Shown: piece after piece, positions 59,712 to 64,000 of the stretch | How the letters are laid out: every line of letters begins with the position of its first letter | Position numbering within the stretch: the first letter of the stretch is position 1 | Assembly: GCA_017622815.1 (NCBI GenBank) | Contig: JAGAQH010000002.1 | Coordinates: 110,083 to 174,082, forward strand | Direction of reading: 5' to 3' | DNA from: Bacteroidaceae bacterium | GTDB lineage: Bacteria; Bacteroidota; Bacteroidia; Bacteroidales; Bacteroidaceae | DNA: 64,000 nucleotides | Translations under genes and position numbers: made by a program | Notes under the pieces: model-generated | What the model saw: the letters and a program-made list of their open reading frames with translations, nothing else | What the model was told of the DNA's origin: nothing | Database searches by the model: none

Positions 59712-61460
59712 TTACGAGTTCATGGATATGAGGAACTCTTCGTTGTTTTCTGTTCTTTCTATGCGGTCCTTTACCTCTGTCATGGCCTCTATGGCATTCA
59801 TGTCGGCAAGGAACTTGCGCAGAATCCACATGCGGTCCAGTGTCATCTTGTCCTGAAGCAGGTCATCGCGTCGTGTGCTTGACTGTACGATGTTCACGGC
59901 AGGGAAGATACGCTTGTTGGCAAGCATGCGGTCAAGTTGCAGTTCCATGTTGCCCGTGCCCTTGAACTCCTCAAAGATAACCTCGTCCATCTTGCTGCCG
60001 GTGTCGGTGAGGGCGGTGGCTATGATGGTCAGCGAACCGCCTCTTTCAATGTTGCGTGCCGCACCGAAGAAGCGCTTGGGCTTGTGCATGGCGTTGGCAT
60101 CCACACCGCCGGTGAGCACCTTGCCGCTGGCGGGAGTGACGGTATTGTAGGCGCGTGCCAGACGTGTGATGCTGTCCAGGAATATCACCACGTCGTGACC
60201 GCATTCCACCATGCGCTTGGCTTTCTCCAGTACTATTCCTGCTATGCGCACGTGGCGTTCTGCCGGTTCGTCGAATGTGGAGGCTATAACCTCGGCCTTC
60301 ACTGTTCGTGCCATGTCTGTCACCTCCTCGGGGCGCTCGTCTATGAGCAGCATCATCAGATATGCCTCGGGGTGGTTCTTTGCTATGGCGTTGGCTATCT
60401 CCTTCATCAGTATTGTCTTACCCGTCTTGGGCTGTGCTACTATAAGGGCACGCTGTCCCTTGCCTATGGGAGCAAAGAGGTCTACGATGCGTACCGACAA
60501 CGGGTCCTTGGTGCCGGAGCACAGGTTGAACTTCTCGTCGGGGAAGAGAGGGGTGAGGTTTTCAAAGGGAGAACGGTCGCGTATGACACGAGGGTCGCAT
60601 CCGTTGATGCTGAGTATCTTGCCCATGGTGTAGTATTTCTCGCCACGCGAGGGCATGTTGATGGTACCGCGCACCACATCGCCGGTCTTCAGGCCATGGC
60701 TCTTTATCTGCTGGGCGGAAATCTGTATGTCATCGGGCGATGGCATGTAGTTGAAATCCGAGGAGCGCAGGAAACCGCTGGCATTATCTGTGCTAATTTC
60801 CAGAACACCCTCGGCGGTGAGCAGTTCTCCAAAGGAGTATGTTTTCTCTTCTGCCTTGACTACGGGCTCCTGTACGGCCGGCTCCTTCTGCTCTTCTTTT
60901 GCTTCTCCGCTCTGGATTTGTGCAAGGATGAGGGATGTGGGACGTATATCGCGCACTATTCTAAAGGCAGACGGATTGCCCTGTTCCATGTTTGCAGAAG
61001 GTGCTTCCTGCTTAGGCTCGTCCTGAGCGGGCTTTTCCTCCACGTTCTCGGTCTTGGGCTTTCTTCCGCGCTTTTTGGGCTCCTGGGCTTCTGTTGCGGG
61101 AATATCGGTATTGTCGTTCTTTGCGGCCTCTTCCTTTTCTGCCTTTGGCTTTCGTCCGCGCTTCTTGGGCTGTGGCGCTTCCTCTGCGGCAGCGTCCTCG
61201 GCCGTAGCTTGTGCTTCGCCGGTTTCAGCAGGTAATTGCTGCTGTGCTGCTGCCTCGGCCTCCTTCTCGGCCTTGGATTTGCGTCCTCGTTTCTTGGGTT
61301 TCGCTTCGGCCGGCACTTCCATGGAACCGACTTCGCTCTCCTTATCTATAATATTATAAATAAGTGTTATTTGGTCATCGCTCTGCTCTGCGCCTATCTT
61401 TGCGGCCAGTGCATGCAATTCGTCCATACTCATGGACTCCAATTGACTCTTTGTGTGCAT
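59712..61460 (-). CDS. rho: transcription termination factor Rho with long basic insertion
   Basis: 582 residues from the ATG at 61460 ([15 protein letters not shown]); the longer frame to 61517 would start in the promoter. The hexameric helicase core is complete: RNA-binding domain (about 205-290), Walker A AQPKTGKT (about 343), DERPEEVTD (about 378), and Q-/R-loop regions. Between the N-terminal helices and the RNA-binding domain lies an insertion of about 130 residues with three KKRGRK repeats and many Glu/Ala; such low-complexity insertions are typical of Bacteroidetes Rho. Confidence 0.95.
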   Translation of the reverse strand: MHTKSQLESMSMDELHALAAKIGAEQSDDQITLIYNIIDKESEVGSMEVPAEAKPKKRGRKSKAEKEAEAAAQQQLPAETGEAQATAEDAAAEEAPQPKKRGRKPKAEKEEAAKNDNTDIPATEAQEPKKRGRKPKTENVEEKPAQDEPKQEAPSANMEQGNPSAFRIVRDIRPTSLILAQIQSGEAKEEQKEPAVQEPVVKAEEKTYSFGELLTAEGVLEISTDNASGFLRSSDFNYMPSPDDIQISAQQIKSHGLKTGDVVRGTINMPSRGEKYYTMGKILSINGCDPRVIRDRSPFENLTPLFPDEKFNLCSGTKDPLSVRIVDLFAPIGKGQRALIVAQPKTGKTILMKEIANAIAKNHPEAYLMMLLIDERPEEVTDMARTVKAEVIASTFDEPAERHVRIAGIVLEKAKRMVECGHDVVIFLDSITRLARAYNTVTPASGKVLTGGVDANAMHKPKRFFGAARNIERGGSLTIIATALTDTGSKMDEVIFEEFKGTGNMELQLDRMLANKRIFPAVNIVQSSTRRDDLLQDKMTLDRMWILRKFLADMNAIEAMTEVKDRIERTENNEEFLISMNS

Positions 61461-61514
61461 AAAAAATGTGTTAGGGGAATACGGAGTAAACACTACGCTC
61501 CGATTTTCGTAATG

Positions 61515-61522
61515 CAAAGTTA
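61515..61522 (-). promoter_or_regulatory. rho promoter -7 box
   Basis: TAACTTTG on the minus strand, 55 bp upstream of the ATG at 61460. It lies back-to-back with the plus-strand box at 61526-61533. Confidence 0.55.
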
Positions 61523-61525
61523 AGA

Positions 61526-61584
61526 TAATTTTGCGTAAAAACGTGCGCTTTGCCCCTATTTTTTGAAAGATATTGTTAATTTTG
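61526..61584 (+). promoter_or_regulatory. two candidate -7 boxes for the ABC-F gene
   Basis: TAATTTTG occurs at 61526-61533 and again at 61577-61584. The first gives a normal leader of about 50 nt; the second is 5 nt before the ATG and would give a leaderless mRNA. Confidence 0.5.
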
Positions 61585-61588
61585 CACT

Positions 61589-63430
61589 ATGAAAGTATTT
61601 CTCCAGGCAACAGATTTGACCAGAAGGGTAGGCGACAAGACCCTTTTCCATGGTATAAGTATAGGTATAGGCGAGGGACAGCGTGTTGGACTCATAGCGC
61701 AGAACGGTACCGGCAAGACCACATTGCTGAACATCCTGGCCGGGGTGGACGAGCCGGACGAGGGTGAGGTTGTCCTGCGTAGCGGCATAAGGGTGGGCTA
61801 CCTGAGCCAGACACCTGAGTTCCCTTCGGAGATGAGCGTGATGGATGCCTGCTTTTGGCATGCCTGTCAGGACCGCAACGACACCGAGGAAGCACTGGAC
61901 CTGGAGGTGCGCAGCAAGCAGATTCTGGGCAAGTTGAAAATCGGTGACACCACACGCAAGATGGGTGTCCTTTCCGGCGGACAGGTGAAGCGTGTGGCCC
62001 TGGCCAATGTGCTCCTGCAGAACCCCGATCTGCTTATTCTGGACGAGCCTACCAACCACCTTGACCTGGAAATGATAGAATGGCTCGAAGGTTATCTCGG
62101 CCGCCAGTGCATAACCCTGCTGATGGTTACGCACGACCGCTACTTCCTGGACCGTGTGTGCAACGTTATCCTGGAAATGGACGACCAGACACTCTACACC
62201 TATCGGGGCAACTATGCCTACTATCTGGAGAAACGCCAGGAACGCATAGACAATGCCAGGGCAGAAATAGCGCGAGCCAACAACCTGTACCGAACCGAAC
62301 TGGAATGGATGCGCTCCACACCGCAGGCACGCAGCCATAAGGCCAGATACCGCGAAGAGGCATTCTACGAACTGGAGAAGAAAGCCAAGCGGCACATAGA
62401 GGAGGACAAATTGCGCCTGCAGGTGAACAGCACCTACATCGGAAGCAAGATCTTCGAGGCCGAGTACGTCAGCAAGTCATTCCCGGCAGGGGAGGGTAGG
62501 GAAGAACTGGTCATCCTGAAGGATTTCTACTACAATTTCTCACGCTACGAGAAGATGGGCATAGTGGGCAACAATGGCACAGGCAAGAGCACGTTCCTGA
62601 AACTTCTCCTCGGCCTTGTCCAACCCGATAGCGGACGCTTCGTTATTGGCGAGACGGTAAAGTTCGGTTATTTCAGCCAGGAGCCCATGCAGGTGGACGA
62701 GAGCATGAAGGTGATAGACGCCGTGCGCCGTGTGGCCGAGTATGTGGATCTGGGCGGAGGCAAGCACCTCACCGCCATGCAGTTTCTCCAGCATTTCATG
62801 TTCACGCCTCTGCAACAGCAGAACTATATCTACAAGTTGTCCGGTGGTGAGCGCCGCCGCCTCCAACTTTGTACGGTGCTGATGCAGAATCCCAACTTTC
62901 TCATCCTGGACGAGCCTACGAACGATATGGACATCGTCACCCTGCAGATTCTGGAGCAGTATCTGCAGGACTTCAAGGGTTGTGTCATCATCGTGTCGCA
63001 CGACCGCTACTTCATGGACAAGGTGGTGGACCACCTGCTTGTATTCCAGGGTAACGGCCTTGTGAAGGACTTCCCCGGCAACTACACCCAGTTCCGCGAG
63101 TCGGAGAAACTCCTCGAGAAAACGGAAAACGGAAAACTGAAAACGGAAAACGTAAAGGTGAAAACGGAAAACTCCTCCCCAACCGCCAACGGCAAGCCGC
63201 GCCTTACGGAGAAGAAGCGCAAACTCACTTTCAAGGAGCGTCAGGAATTCGAGCAACTGGAAAAGGACATCGAGGCTCTGGAGCAGGAGAAAACCGACAT
63301 AGAGAGTGCCCTCAGCAGCGGCACCGTCAGCGTGGACGAGATTACCACCATGTCCAAGCGCCTGCCCCTCCTGAACGACGAACTGGACGAGAAGTCCATG
63401 CGCTGGCTGGAACTCTCCGAGTTTGCGTAA
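61589..63430 (+). CDS. ABC-F ATPase (Uup-like)
   Basis: 613 residues with two ABC domains and no membrane segments. First: Walker A IAQNGTGKT (about 34), LSGGQVKRVALA (about 128), Walker B LLILDEPTNHLD (about 149). Second: GNNGTGKST (about 328), LSGGERRRL (about 418), LILDEPTNDMD (about 440). The linker between domains and the C-terminal coiled coil (about 560-613) are Uup-type. ABC-F proteins act on the ribosome. The insert at about residues 511-530 is a KTEN-rich repeat. Confidence 0.92.
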   Translation: MKVFLQATDLTRRVGDKTLFHGISIGIGEGQRVGLIAQNGTGKTTLLNILAGVDEPDEGEVVLRSGIRVGYLSQTPEFPSEMSVMDACFWHACQDRNDTEEALDLEVRSKQILGKLKIGDTTRKMGVLSGGQVKRVALANVLLQNPDLLILDEPTNHLDLEMIEWLEGYLGRQCITLLMVTHDRYFLDRVCNVILEMDDQTLYTYRGNYAYYLEKRQERIDNARAEIARANNLYRTELEWMRSTPQARSHKARYREEAFYELEKKAKRHIEEDKLRLQVNSTYIGSKIFEAEYVSKSFPAGEGREELVILKDFYYNFSRYEKMGIVGNNGTGKSTFLKLLLGLVQPDSGRFVIGETVKFGYFSQEPMQVDESMKVIDAVRRVAEYVDLGGGKHLTAMQFLQHFMFTPLQQQNYIYKLSGGERRRLQLCTVLMQNPNFLILDEPTNDMDIVTLQILEQYLQDFKGCVIIVSHDRYFMDKVVDHLLVFQGNGLVKDFPGNYTQFRESEKLLEKTENGKLKTENVKVKTENSSPTANGKPRLTEKKRKLTFKERQEFEQLEKDIEALEQEKTDIESALSSGTVSVDEITTMSKRLPLLNDELDEKSMRWLELSEFA

Positions 63431-63449
63431 GAAGTGTTCAATAAATAAA

Positions 63450-63480
63450 GATGGCATCACATTCCGTGATGCCATCTTGT
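63450..63480. terminator. terminator between the ABC-F gene and the HU-like gene
   Basis: GATGGCATCAC (63450-63460) pairs with GTGATGCCATC (63466-63476), followed by TTGTTT on the plus strand. It serves convergent genes. Confidence 0.85.
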
Positions 63481-63507
63481 TTACATTAGCAAGCAGTCAC
63501 CGCTCAT

Positions 63508-64000
63508 TTAGCCCAGTGAGCCTTCGCCTTCGTCGGCGCCGTCATCGGGAGCATCCTCGCCGGGCTGTATGGTGGCCATGTTGTTCAGCATTTCCTTTTC
63601 GGTCTTGCGGGCCTCGGCCTGAGCCTTGCGGGTGCCCACGTACTCGAAGGAGGCTTCGTTCAGCAGGTCCTTGAACTCGCTGGAGGGTTCCCAGCGCACC
63701 TTCACCTTCTTTATCAGTGCGGTGCTGAAGGACTCGGCATTGTCGGCAGCATCGGAAACGAGGGTTACGCTGAAGGCACCCAAGTCGCCCAACTGCACCT
63801 TGTTGCCAAGGAGCAACTGTTCGCGTATGCATGAGGTCAGTTGGGTGGCCACGGCCATAACGTCGCCCTTGTCATACTTGCTGGAGTGACTGGACATGTG
63901 CTTTGCCATGTCCGAGAGGTTCATTACTTCGCGGAATTGCGCTACTGGATAGGTCTTGTTGCCCATTTCGGGTTCGCCCGGATGTATCTGGCGCAGGGCA
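63508..64000 (-). CDS. HU-like DNA-binding protein, partial at the window edge
   Basis: At least 152 residues; the frame remains open upstream of the ATG at 63966 to the edge (residues ALRQIHPGEPE just before it), and members of this Bacteroidales HU/IHF-like family usually begin a little further upstream, so the start is probably outside. LSDMAKHMSSHSSKYDKGDVMAVATQLTS and LGNKVQLGDLGAFSVTL are the HU fold; the C-terminus has an acidic glycine-rich tail (EDAPDDGADEGEGSLG) after a coiled segment. Confidence 0.75.
   Translation of the reverse strand, partial: ALRQIHPGEPEMGNKTYPVAQFREVMNLSDMAKHMSSHSSKYDKGDVMAVATQLTSCIREQLLLGNKVQLGDLGAFSVTLVSDAADNAESFSTALIKKVKVRWEPSSEFKDLLNEASFEYVGTRKAQAEARKTEKEMLNNMATIQPGEDAPDDGADEGEGSLG

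Noticed and set aside
59937-61235. 432-codon plus-strand frame opposite rho
   Set aside because: Antisense shadow; Cys/Gly/Leu-rich with no motif, while rho is certain on the other strand.
1-64000. CRISPR array or tRNA/rRNA genes
   Set aside because: No regularly spaced repeats with unique spacers, and no tRNA or rRNA was recognised by eye; small structured RNAs could be missed without a covariance search.

Overview
The window looks like a Bacteroidales chromosome, most likely Prevotellaceae. The evidence is the TAnnTTTG-type -7 promoter boxes, a Rho with a long lysine/arginine-rich insertion, BspA-like and GH20/GH97 secreted proteins, tryptophanase, and a CTnDOT-style Tra gene set. The species cannot be named from the sequence alone.

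Positions 1 to about 42,400 are the integrase-bearing end of an integrative conjugative element. The tyrosine recombinase (40,723-42,186) lies next to the host ppdK gene and its intact terminator. Leftward from it come small DNA-binding proteins, a RecA-like ATPase and a Toprim primase. The leftward transfer operon follows (36,081 down to about 18,160): two DUF4134 pilin-like proteins, TraF, the VirB4-type TraG ATPase, TraJ/K/L/M/N/O, a coupling protein, a lysozyme and a phosphoribosyltransferase. No relaxase is visible, and the far end of the element is outside the window.

The cargo (1-17,530) has two divergent parts. On the minus strand is a type I restriction-modification operon with an extra PD-(D/E)XK protein, an HsdS carrying three rather than two target-recognition domains, and small 3' genes; a WYL regulator and an XRE repressor lie upstream. 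On the plus strand is a tight six-gene operon: zinc ribbon, secreted repeat protein, 2H phosphoesterase, macrodomain-like/ADP-ribosylglycohydrolase fusion, short radical SAM enzyme, and a cytoplasmic serpin with a Cys-rich N-terminus. This operon is the best candidate for an undescribed system.

Three promoters in the element (hsdM operon, six-gene operon, and the 39,443 gene near the integrase) share an operator-like sequence placed exactly 8 nt upstream of the -7 box. This suggests one regulator controls defence, the novel operon and an element-control gene. A 99-bp MITE-like insertion with terminal inverted repeats and a 5-bp target duplication interrupts the phosphoribosyltransferase gene.

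From 42,480 to the right edge the genes are ordinary host genes: ppdK, rlmD, an HD-like protein, a secreted transglutaminase-like protein, GH20 hexosaminidase, tnaA, an EEP-SGNH fusion esterase, an alpha/beta esterase, GH97, rho, an ABC-F ATPase and an HU-like protein cut by the edge.
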